Shown here: positions 17,135 to 24,054 of the stretch, one piece after another
Layout of the letters: every line of letters starts with the position of its first letter
How positions within the stretch are numbered: position 1 is the stretch's first letter
Source: RGIG1681 sp045650505
Lineage (GTDB): Bacteria; Bacillota; Clostridia; Christensenellales; UBA1242
DNA: 64,000 bases
NCBI GenBank assembly: GCA_045650505.1
Contig: JAZRRE010000003.1
Coordinates: 1-64,000, forward strand
Direction: 5' to 3'
Program-made: the position numbers and the translations under genes
The notes under the pieces: model-generated
Database searches by the model: none
What the model saw: the letters and a program-made list of their open reading frames with translations, nothing else
What the model was told of the DNA's origin: nothing

Positions 17135-17548
17135 ATGGCAGAAACAAAGAAAACAACAGAAACAAAAGCAGTTAAGTCTTCTGAAACAAAAACAGCTGCT
17201 AAAACAACAGCTGCTAAAAAGACAACAACAGCTGCTAAAGCTACAACAGCTAAAGCAACTGAAACAAAAACAACAGCTACAAAGAAAACTCCAGCAACAG
17301 AAGCTAAAACAGCTCCTGTAGCTGAAGTTAAAGCTGAAGTTAAAGCTGCTCCAAAAGCAAAAGCTAAAGGTGATATGCTTAAAGTTACTCTTGTAAAGAG
17401 CAGCTCTGGCAGACTCATCAAGCAAAAGAGAACACTTGAAGCTCTTGGACTTGGTAAAACAAATTCATCAAACATTGTTCCAGATAATGCTGCAACAAGA
17501 GGTATGATTTTTGTTGTTAAGCATCTTGTAAGTGTTGAAAAAGTATAA
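17135..17548 (+). CDS. rpmD: 50S ribosomal protein L30 with about 80-residue Ala/Thr/Lys N-terminal extension
   Basis: 137 residues, more than twice the family length of about 60. Residues 81-137 are a complete L30 (MLKVTLVKSSSGRLIKQKRT, LGLGKTNSSNIVPDN, GMIFVVKHLVSVE). Residues 1-80 are low-complexity repeats of TKK, AAK, TTAAK and ETKT type with several Pro. GGAGGA sits 9 nt before ATG 17135. The internal Met81 has no clear ribosome binding site, so the long form is favoured. The extension is presumably disordered and basic. Confidence 0.93.
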   Translation: MAETKKTTETKAVKSSETKTAAKTTAAKKTTTAAKATTAKATETKTTATKKTPATEAKTAPVAEVKAEVKAAPKAKAKGDMLKVTLVKSSSGRLIKQKRTLEALGLGKTNSSNIVPDNAATRGMIFVVKHLVSVEKV

Positions 17549-17566
17549 TAAGGAGAGATACAACCT

Positions 17567-18010
17567 ATGAAAATTCATGAATTAAGACCAGCTGATGGTT
17601 CTACATCAAAGACAAAAAGACTTGGTCGTGGTATTGGTTCTGGTTTAGGTAAGACTTCTGGTAAAGGCCACAAAGGTCAAAATGCTAGAAGTGGTGGTGG
17701 TGTTAGACCTGGTTTTGAAGGTGGACAAATGCCACTTATTAGACAACTTCCTAAAATTGGCTTTACAAATAACTTCAGAAAGGTTTATACTACAATTAAT
17801 GTAGGTGAACTTGAAGTTTTAGAAGCTGGAACAACTGTTACAGCAGAACTCTTAAAATCTAAAGGTTTAATTGCAAAAGTTGAACCATTCGGTTTAAAAG
17901 TTCTTGGAAACGGTACACTTACCAAAGCTTTAAATGTTCAAGCTGCTAAATTTACTGATGGTGCAGCAAAGAAAATTGCCGCAGTTGGCGGAACTATAGA
18001 GGTAAAATAA
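17567..18010 (+). CDS. rplO: 50S ribosomal protein L15
   Basis: 147 residues with the Gly/Arg-rich N-terminus KRLGRGIGSGLGKTSGKGHK, GGVRPGFEGGQMPL and the C-terminal domain ending IEVK. Its stop overlaps the secY start by one base. Confidence 0.98.
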   Translation: MKIHELRPADGSTSKTKRLGRGIGSGLGKTSGKGHKGQNARSGGGVRPGFEGGQMPLIRQLPKIGFTNNFRKVYTTINVGELEVLEAGTTVTAELLKSKGLIAKVEPFGLKVLGNGTLTKALNVQAAKFTDGAAKKIAAVGGTIEVK

Positions 18011-19314
18011 TGTTCAAAACCCTTGGAAGCGCTTTTAAAAATCGCGAATTACGAAAGAGTATGATAATAACAATATGTCTTTTACTCGTTTATCGTTTGG
18101 GTTGCTTTTTGCCAACCCCTGGACTTTCAAGTGACCTTTATGCGAATCTTGTTGGTGATGATGTAACAGGCGTTTTATCGTTATTAAACGCAGTGTCTGG
18201 TAGCGCTCTTGCGAACGCTGCTATCTTTGCGCTTGGTGTTACACCATATATCAACGCATCTATTATTGTGCAACTTTTAGCAGTTGCAATTCCTCCACTT
18301 CAAAGACTTTCTAAAGAAGGGGATGAAGGTAAACAAAAATTAAATCTTGTAACAAAAATTACAGCACTTGTACTCGCACTTGCTCAAGGTCTTGGCATTG
18401 TTCTTGGCCTTGGCAGCGACTACATTCAACCAATCTTTGGTGAAAACCTTAAATGGCTCACTAGCTTGATTGTTATTGTAATTTTAATGGCAGGAACTTG
18501 CTTTACTATGTGGCTTGGTGACAAGATTACAGAGCAAGGTGTTGGCAACGGATTATCTCTTATAATCTTCGTTGGTATCATCGGAACTGCTGGTCAATCA
18601 ATTTTAAATGCTATTAAGAATATTTCTAATAGCTTGGTATATTTGTGGGAACTTTTAGGTTTCTTTGTGCTTGTTATTTTGCTTTTCTTCCTTATCGTAT
18701 TTGTAGATATGGCAGAAAGAAAAATTACAGTTCAATATGCTAAACAAGTGAAGGGAAGAAAAATGTATGGTGGACAAGCATCACACATTCCTATGAAGGT
18801 TAACTCTAGTGGTGTTATGCCTATCATCTTTGCATCTGCAATCATTACATTCCCAACACTCATTATGTCACTTTGCGGCCTCAATGCAGAAAGTGGTGGT
18901 TTTGCAGGATTCTGGTTCAAATATCTTGGAACCGGTTCAGTTGTTTATAGCATTTTAACAGCATTGCTTATTTTGTTCTTTGCATATTTCTATGCACAAA
19001 TTCAATTTAACCCAACTGATGTTAGCTTAAATATTCAACAACACGGTGGATTTATTCCAGGTATCAGACCAGGAAAACCAACAACCGAATACTTGAGAAA
19101 AGTATCAGGTAGAATAACACTCTTTGGTGCAATATTCCTTGCGTTTATTGCTCTTATTCCATCAGTATTATTCTCTGCTGTTGCTGTTGGTTCACAAGGA
19201 TTATTAAACTCATTCACAGCAACCGGTATGCTTATCGTTGTTTCTGTTGCTATTGAGTTTAGAGACCAACTTGAAGCACAACTTATGATGAAAAGACATA
19301 AAAACATTTTGTAG
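18010..19314 (+). CDS. secY: Protein translocase subunit SecY
   Basis: 434 residues and about ten membrane segments. It has the plug-region LSLLNAVSGSALANAAIFALGVTPYINASII (in parts), LQRLSKEGDEG, the GNGLSLIIF segment and the C-terminal GGFIPGIRPG loop, plus RDQLEAQLMMKRHKN at the end. It forms the central Sec channel in the membrane with SecE/SecG. The one-base overlap with rplO (TAATG) indicates coupling. Confidence 0.98.
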   Translation: MFKTLGSAFKNRELRKSMIITICLLLVYRLGCFLPTPGLSSDLYANLVGDDVTGVLSLLNAVSGSALANAAIFALGVTPYINASIIVQLLAVAIPPLQRLSKEGDEGKQKLNLVTKITALVLALAQGLGIVLGLGSDYIQPIFGENLKWLTSLIVIVILMAGTCFTMWLGDKITEQGVGNGLSLIIFVGIIGTAGQSILNAIKNISNSLVYLWELLGFFVLVILLFFLIVFVDMAERKITVQYAKQVKGRKMYGGQASHIPMKVNSSGVMPIIFASAIITFPTLIMSLCGLNAESGGFAGFWFKYLGTGSVVYSILTALLILFFAYFYAQIQFNPTDVSLNIQQHGGFIPGIRPGKPTTEYLRKVSGRITLFGAIFLAFIALIPSVLFSAVAVGSQGLLNSFTATGMLIVVSVAIEFRDQLEAQLMMKRHKNIL

Positions 19315-19371
19315 CTAGTTCATTAAAATGATATATTATAATTAGGATTTAAAATCAAAAGGAGAAAATAT

Positions 19372-20037
19372 ATGAAATTTTTAATGTTCGGAGCACCTAT
19401 GGCAGGCAAGGGTACACTTGCAAATATGTTATCAGAGAAGTATAACCTTCCAACAATCTCTATGGGTGACATCTTAAGAGCAAGCATTGCTCGTGGTGAT
19501 GAAGAAGGAAAACTTGCTAAACACTATATGGACCAAGGTCAAATGGTTCCAATTGAAGTTGTTTGTGCAATGATTAAGAAAAGACTTGCAGAGCCAGATG
19601 TTCAAGAAGGATTCATTTTAGATGGTTTCCCAAGAACACCTGAACAACTTGATTATTTCGTTAAAGAAAAAATCGCTGAACTCGATGCAGTTGTAAGCCT
19701 TGAAGTTCCTTATGAAACACTCTTATCACGTGTTGTTGGCAGAAGAACTTGCAAATCTTGTGGTTATATCTATAACACAAGCTGGAATCTTGGATATAAA
19801 GTATGTCCAAAATGTAACGGTGAATGGGGAATTAGAAGTGATGACAATGAAGAAACTTATAAAACTCGTTATGATGTTTATATGAGTGAAACACTTCCAA
19901 TTTTAGACTATTTCAAAAAAGAAGGAAAAGTTGTTGAAGTTGTTGGCGATAAAGAGCCAGAACAAAGCTACAACAATATGGTTGAAGCTTTCAAAAACAG
20001 CTCAATTCCTGGACTTAAAGAATTCATTGAAGGTTAA
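19372..20037 (+). CDS. adk: Adenylate kinase, zinc-lid type
   Basis: 221 residues. The P-loop is GAPMAGKGT (7-15), a variant of GPPGAGKGT. ISMGDILR, FILDGFPRTPEQ and the zinc lid with Cys127, Cys130, Cys145 and Cys148 follow. It catalyses ATP + AMP = 2 ADP. It lies 57 nt after secY, with a possible -10 (TATAAT at 19337-19342) but no good -35. The usual next gene, map (methionine aminopeptidase), is missing here. Confidence 0.97.
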   Translation: MKFLMFGAPMAGKGTLANMLSEKYNLPTISMGDILRASIARGDEEGKLAKHYMDQGQMVPIEVVCAMIKKRLAEPDVQEGFILDGFPRTPEQLDYFVKEKIAELDAVVSLEVPYETLLSRVVGRRTCKSCGYIYNTSWNLGYKVCPKCNGEWGIRSDDNEETYKTRYDVYMSETLPILDYFKKEGKVVEVVGDKEPEQSYNNMVEAFKNSSIPGLKEFIEG

Positions 20038-20139
20038 TAACCTTTAAAGCATAAATCTCTAGAATATTAACCCCAGAATATTGGGGTTAATATTCGACAA
20101 GATTTTTTTAATTTTATTAAAAAATTTTTATGTTATATC

Positions 20140-20167
20140 TTGACAAAAATTGATATTTAAATATAAT
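20140..20167 (+). promoter_or_regulatory. Sigma-A promoter for infA and the alpha-operon genes
   Basis: TTGACA (20140-20145), 16-nt spacer, TATAAT (20162-20167). The 335-nt gap between adk and infA (20038-20372) also holds a 9-bp hairpin at 20067-20090 (TTAACCCCA/TGGGGTTAA) and two 7-nt sequences identical to the Spo0A box on either side of the promoter. No gene is supported in it. Confidence 0.8.
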
Positions 20168-20226
20168 TATTAAAGAGGGAATATTCCCGATTTTTTGCGT
20201 GTTTAGATATTTTTTTCAATAATTTT

Positions 20227-20233
20227 TGTCGAA
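20227..20233 (+). promoter_or_regulatory. Spo0A-box-like heptamer in the infA leader
   Basis: TGTCGAA in the context TTTTGTCGAAAAA, matching the consensus 0A box. A second copy in reverse orientation (TTCGACA) lies at 20093-20099, upstream of the -35. Chance occurrence is possible for a 7-nt motif in A/T-rich DNA. Confidence 0.3.
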
Positions 20234-20372
20234 AAATAACCGAAATTTGGCAATGATTGTTAAAATGTTTAGTTTTAATAATAATTACGCAAGAAAAATT
20301 AGCGTTTTGCTACGAATTTTGCTTGGAAAACTTCAAGTAAAAACAAAATCTTCAATTTGGAGGAATAATCTT

Positions 20373-20591
20373 TTGAGTAAAGATGATGTAATTGAAACAG
20401 AGGGCGTTGTGGTTGAGGCTATGCCTGGCGCAACATTTAAAGTTCAAATTGCTGGTGGACATATTGTCACAGCATATTTATCTGGAAAACTCTGGAAAAA
20501 TTTTATTCGTGTTTATGAGGGCGACACAGTAAAACTTGAAATCAGCCCTTATGATTTAACTCGTGGAAGAATTATCTGGCGTAGCAAATAA
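20373..20591 (+). CDS. infA: Translation initiation factor IF-1 (TTG start)
   Basis: 72 residues, exactly the family length, when read from TTG 20373: LSKDDVIETEGVVVEAMPGATFKV, then GGHIVTAYLSGKLWKN(F)IRV, DTVKLEISPYDLTRGRI. TTTGGAGGA at 20357-20363 gives ideal spacing to this TTG; the longer upstream frame has no ribosome binding site. The usual KxRxxxIRI(L) region reads KLWKNFIRV. OB-fold protein that blocks the ribosomal A site during initiation. rpmJ follows by 32 nt. Confidence 0.95.
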   Translation: MSKDDVIETEGVVVEAMPGATFKVQIAGGHIVTAYLSGKLWKNFIRVYEGDTVKLEISPYDLTRGRIIWRSK

Positions 20592-20623
20592 AACGGGTGT
20601 AAATAAATTCGAGGAGAAAAAAA

Positions 20624-20740
20624 ATGAAAGTTAGACCTAGTGTAAAACCTATGTGTGATGGTTGCAAAGTTATTAAGAGAGACGGTAAAGTAAGAGTCAT
20701 TTGTAGCAAAAACCCAAAACATAAACAAGTTCAGGGTTAG
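20624..20740 (+). CDS. rpmJ: 50S ribosomal protein L36
   Basis: 38 residues, MKVRPSVKPMCDGCKVIKRD then GKVRVICSKNPKHKQVQG, with the zinc ligands C11, C14, C27 and H32. GAGGAGA precedes ATG 20624. It sits in its classical place between infA and rpsM. Confidence 0.97.
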   Translation: MKVRPSVKPMCDGCKVIKRDGKVRVICSKNPKHKQVQG

Positions 20741-20760
20741 TTTTCTCTTTGGTTTTGTTT

Positions 20761-20903
20761 ATGGAAGATGATGCTTGGGGAAACAAGACATTCCACTTGC
20801 CAAACATTATCTTTCATATACAAAACTAATTTGAACATAAAATCAAAAGCGGCAGGGAGAAATCCTTTTTGAAATTATGTTATATCGCAGAGGCAATTGC
20901 CTC
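20761..20903 (+). promoter_or_regulatory. Structured rpmJ-rpsM intergenic leader
   Basis: Between rpmJ and rpsM (209 nt, no gene) an 18-bp hairpin with one mismatch pairs 20761-20778 with 20800-20817, using G-U pairs. It has an inner CAAG/CTTG stem. A second hairpin, GAGGC-AATT-GCCTC at 20890-20903, precedes the rpsM ribosome binding site. The arrangement suggests an RNA-binding site for a product of the rpsM-rplQ operon, or a processing site; this is inference. Confidence 0.65.
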
Positions 20904-20949
20904 AAAAACTTATTTTTAAAACAAATTAATTATATCTGTGGAGGATAAA

Positions 20950-21342
20950 ATGGCACGTATTGTTGGTGTAGATTTACCAAATGAAAAGAGAGTAGAAATC
21001 GGCCTTACATACATTTATGGTATCGGCAGAGTTACCTCTAACAAAGTTTTAAAAGATACTGGAATTGATCCAGATACAAGAGTTAAGGATTTAACTGAAG
21101 AACAAATCGGTAAAATCCGTGAATATTTGGATAAGAATTTAACAACTGAAGGTGAACTTCGTAGAGTTGTTAATATGAACATTAAAGCTCTTCAAGAAAT
21201 TAAGAGCTATCGTGGTTTGAGACACAAAGCAGGCCTTCCTGTTCGTGGTCAAAACACAAAATCAAACGCAAGAACAAGAAAAGGACCTAAAAAAGTTGGC
21301 GGTAAGAAAACAAAACAAATGCCAGCAAAAGGTAAGAAATAG
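20950..21342 (+). CDS. rpsM: 30S ribosomal protein S13
   Basis: 130 residues from ATG 20950, MARIVGVDLPNEKRVEIGLTYIYGIG-type N-terminus (in parts), YRGLRHKAGLPVRGQ and TRTRKGPKK-like NARTRKGPKKVGGKK tail. GTGGAGGA lies 6-7 nt upstream; an upstream in-frame GTG is inside that site and so rejected. 30S head, contacts S19 and P-site tRNA. Confidence 0.97.
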   Translation: MARIVGVDLPNEKRVEIGLTYIYGIGRVTSNKVLKDTGIDPDTRVKDLTEEQIGKIREYLDKNLTTEGELRRVVNMNIKALQEIKSYRGLRHKAGLPVRGQNTKSNARTRKGPKKVGGKKTKQMPAKGKK

Positions 21343-21361
21343 TTAAGGAGAAGGAAAGAAA

Positions 21362-21766
21362 ATGGCAGAAAAGAAAGTTAAAAAAGCTGCATCATCTAGA
21401 AAGCGTAAAATTACTACTAATGTTGATAAAGGTAGAGTTTATATTCAATCTTCTTTCAACAACACTATTGTAACTGTTACTGATGCTGCAGGAAACGCAC
21501 TCGCTGCTTGTTCAGCAGGTGCTCTTGGATATAAAGGTAGCAAGAAAAGCACACCTTTCGCAGCTGGTCAAGCTGCTGAAAAAGCTGCTAAAATCGCTAA
21601 AGAATATGGTCTTAAATCAGTCGAAGTTTATGTTAAAGGACCTGGCAATGGTAGAGAATCTGCTGTAAGAAGTCTTGCAGCTGCTGACCTTGAAGTTACT
21701 ATGATTAGAGATGTATCTCCAATCCCACACAATGGTTGCCGTCCACCAAAACCAAGAAGAATCTAA
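21362..21766 (+). CDS. rpsK: 30S ribosomal protein S11
   Basis: 134 residues: GRVYIQSSFNNTIVTVTDAAGN, GSKKSTPFAAG, VKGPGNGRESAVRSL and DVSPIPHNGCRPPKPRR. Canonical platform protein. AAGGAGA upstream. Confidence 0.98.
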   Translation: MAEKKVKKAASSRKRKITTNVDKGRVYIQSSFNNTIVTVTDAAGNALAACSAGALGYKGSKKSTPFAAGQAAEKAAKIAKEYGLKSVEVYVKGPGNGRESAVRSLAAADLEVTMIRDVSPIPHNGCRPPKPRRI

Positions 21767-21786
21767 TATAACCCAAGGAGAAAATA

Positions 21787-22407
21787 ATGGCAAAATATAT
21801 TAATGCAGACTGCAGACTTTGCAGAAGAGAAGGTACAAAGCTTTTCCTTAAAGGTGAAAGATGTACTTCTAAAAAATGTGCTTTGGATAGACGTGCAGGT
21901 GTTCCTGGTGTGCATCCAACAACAAGAAAGAAAGCAAGTGAATATGCTATCCAACTTCGTGAAAAACAAAAAGTTAAAAGAGCTTATGGCTTATTAGAAA
22001 AACAATTTAGAGGCTACTATGAAGAAGCTGCTAGACAAAAAGGTAAAACAGGTGAAACAATGTTAAGTTTACTTGAAAGAAGACTTGATAACGTTGTTTA
22101 TAGACTTGGACTTGGTGCTAGCCGTGACCAAGCTCGTCAAATTGTTAACCACACTCACATTTTAGTTAACGGAAAAATGGTAAACATTCCATCATATCAA
22201 ATTAAAGTTGGTGATGTTATTTCTGTTAAAGAAAAGAGTGCAAAGAGCGAACTTTTCGCTAGCGTTAAAGAAGCAAGAGTTATCGTTCCAAAGTGGCTTG
22301 AATTTGAACCATCTAAACTTACTGGTAAAGTTACTGCACTTCCAGCAAGAGAAGATATTGACTTGACAATCGCTGAAAACCTTATCATTGAATTTTATTC
22401 TAAATAA
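21787..22407 (+). CDS. rpsD: 30S ribosomal protein S4
   Basis: 206 residues. CRLCRREGTKLFLKGERC and KCALDRR provide Cys positions typical of zinc-binding S4; the S4 domain reads LERRLDNVVYRLGLGASRDQARQ. Primary 16S binder. In other bacteria S4 represses its own transcript, which makes the leader before rpsM a natural target. Confidence 0.98.
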   Translation: MAKYINADCRLCRREGTKLFLKGERCTSKKCALDRRAGVPGVHPTTRKKASEYAIQLREKQKVKRAYGLLEKQFRGYYEEAARQKGKTGETMLSLLERRLDNVVYRLGLGASRDQARQIVNHTHILVNGKMVNIPSYQIKVGDVISVKEKSAKSELFASVKEARVIVPKWLEFEPSKLTGKVTALPAREDIDLTIAENLIIEFYSK

Positions 22408-22429
22408 TAAATAAATTGGGGGAGCTAAT

Positions 22430-23383
22430 ATGTTAGAAATCGAAAAGCCAAGGATTGAATGTGTTGAAGAAAAAGGTGGTTCTTATGCAAGATTTGTTGT
22501 TGAACCATTAGAAAAAGGATTTGGTGTTACAATTGGTAATGCCCTTCGTAGAATCCTTCTTTCAAGCCTTCCTGGTTCAGCTATTACTAATATCAAAATA
22601 GCTGGTGTTGATCACGAATTTATGGCACTTAAAGGTGCTAAAGAAGATGTTACTGAAGTTGTTTTAAATATGAAAGGACTTGCAGTAAAAATCGATAGTG
22701 ATGACAAAAACTTTAAAAAGACCTTAAAACTTAAGGCACAAGGACCATGTGTTGTTACTGCCGCTGATATCGCTGATGATGACGAAGTTCATATTATGAA
22801 TAAAAATATGTACATCTGCACTCTTGAAAGCGACGGTGTTTTAGATATGGACATTATGGTTGGTCAAGGCAGGGGATATGTTCCTGCTGATAAAAACAAG
22901 GATATGAGCCTTCCAATTGGATACATTGCAATTGATAGTATTTATACCCCTGTAAGAAGAGCAAGCTATGTTGTTGAAAACACTCGTGTTGGTCAAAACA
23001 CAGACTTTGATAAACTTACACTTGAAGTTACTACAAATGGCACTGTTTCAGCTAAAGAAGTTGTTAGCTTATCAGCTAAACTTATGAACGAATACAATGA
23101 ACTTTTCATTGAACTTGTTGAAAATATGGCAAACACATCAATCTTGGTTAGCCGTGAAGAAGACAAAGTTCACAAACTCTTGGTTATGAGCGTTGAAGAT
23201 ATGGACCTTTCAGTTCGTTCTTACAACTGCTTAAAGAGAGCTGGTATCAATACTGTTGAAGATTTAATCAAGAAAACTGAAGATGATATGCTTAAAGTTA
23301 AAAATCTTGGTAGAAAATCACTTGATGAAGTTATTCATAAACTTGAAAGTCTTGGACTCGGTCTTAAGACTAATGAAGATTAA
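22430..23383 (+). CDS. rpoA: DNA-directed RNA polymerase subunit alpha
   Basis: 317 residues. N-terminal assembly domain with FVVEPLEKGFGVTIGNALRRILLSSLPG (in parts) and GQGRGYVPAD, linker near 235, and C-terminal domain with LSVRSYNCLKRAGINTVEDL and NLGRKSLDEV, which contacts UP elements and activators. GGGGGAGC upstream. It sits between rpsD and rplQ as usual. Confidence 0.98.
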   Translation: MLEIEKPRIECVEEKGGSYARFVVEPLEKGFGVTIGNALRRILLSSLPGSAITNIKIAGVDHEFMALKGAKEDVTEVVLNMKGLAVKIDSDDKNFKKTLKLKAQGPCVVTAADIADDDEVHIMNKNMYICTLESDGVLDMDIMVGQGRGYVPADKNKDMSLPIGYIAIDSIYTPVRRASYVVENTRVGQNTDFDKLTLEVTTNGTVSAKEVVSLSAKLMNEYNELFIELVENMANTSILVSREEDKVHKLLVMSVEDMDLSVRSYNCLKRAGINTVEDLIKKTEDDMLKVKNLGRKSLDEVIHKLESLGLGLKTNED

Positions 23384-23394
23384 GGAGAAAAAAT

Positions 23395-23904
23395 ATGGAC
23401 ACAAGAAAATTAGGAAAACCATCTGACCAAAGACTTGCACTCGTTTCAAACCTTGCAACTGACCTTTTATGGTTTGGCCATATTGAAACAACTTTCGATA
23501 GAGCAAAGGCTGCTGCTAGAGTTGCTGAACAAATCATCACTCTTGCTGTTAATACATATGAAGATGTTGTAACTGCTGAAAAAGTTACTCTTGACAACAA
23601 TGGTAAAGAGAAGAAAGTTACAGTATCTAAAGATGGCGTTAAAAAACTTGCTGCTAGAAGAAAGATTATTGCAATGGTTCAAAACAGACAAGAACAAAGA
23701 AAGAAAGGTGAAAAACTTGCTGACTTTGAAGCTAGAACTCAAGGTATCGAAATGCCTTTAGTTGAAAAAATCTTTGATGACCTTGCTCCAAAATATGCAG
23801 AGCTTGCAAAAGAATCAGGTCGCAAAGGTGGCTACACAAGAGTTATCAAAACTTCTATTCGTCGTGGCGATAATGCTCAAATGGCACTTGTTGAATTAAT
23901 TTAA
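23395..23904 (+). CDS. rplQ: 50S ribosomal protein L17 with internal insertion
   Basis: 169 residues versus 115-130 in most bacteria. RKLGKPSDQRLALVSNLATDLL and the C-terminal GGYTRVIKTSIRRGDNAQMALVEL are canonical. The extra length lies in the middle, around a charged segment (EKVTLDNNGKEKKVTVSKDG and QEQRKKGEKLADFEARTQG). Last gene before a strong terminator; the ecf-truA genes often found next are absent. Confidence 0.96.
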   Translation: MDTRKLGKPSDQRLALVSNLATDLLWFGHIETTFDRAKAAARVAEQIITLAVNTYEDVVTAEKVTLDNNGKEKKVTVSKDGVKKLAARRKIIAMVQNRQEQRKKGEKLADFEARTQGIEMPLVEKIFDDLAPKYAELAKESGRKGGYTRVIKTSIRRGDNAQMALVELI

Positions 23905-23910
23905 TTTTAT

Positions 23911-23943
23911 AAAGCAACTTGAAAATCAAGTTGCTTTTTTTAT
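23911..23943 (+). terminator. Intrinsic terminator of the ribosomal cluster
   Basis: AAAGCAACTTG, short A-rich loop, CAAGTTGCTTTTTT after rplQ. Confidence 0.94.
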
Positions 23944-23963
23944 TCAAAAAATTTTGGAAATAC

Positions 23964-23993
23964 TTGACCGTTAGTTATAAATAAGACTATACT
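23964..23993 (+). promoter_or_regulatory. Promoter of the ABC exporter gene
   Basis: TTGACC (23964-23969), 18-nt spacer, TATACT (23988-23993); start predicted near 24000, immediately before an inverted repeat. Confidence 0.65.
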
Positions 23994-24003
23994 TAAAATA
24001 GTG

Positions 24004-24030
24004 TTTAATAAAGGTGAAACCTTTATTAAA
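24004..24030 (+). repeat. Perfect 12-bp inverted repeat at the predicted transcript start
   Basis: TTTAATAAAGGT (24004-24015) and ACCTTTATTAAA (24019-24030) around GAA. It lies just downstream of the -10 and 25 nt before the ABC gene start. It could be a repressor operator or a 5'-end mRNA stem. Confidence 0.85.
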
Positions 24031-24054
24031 TTAAATAAAATTAAGGAGTTTGAA

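Noticed and set aside
17114..17475. Minus-strand frames opposite rpmD encoding Ser/Cys/Phe or Val/Ala-rich peptides
   Set aside because: They are shadows of the repetitive Lys/Ala/Thr codons of the L30 extension on the coding strand.
20067..20090. 9-bp hairpin after adk as an intrinsic terminator
   Set aside because: The stem is good, but the T run begins about 12 nt later, too far for a standard terminator.
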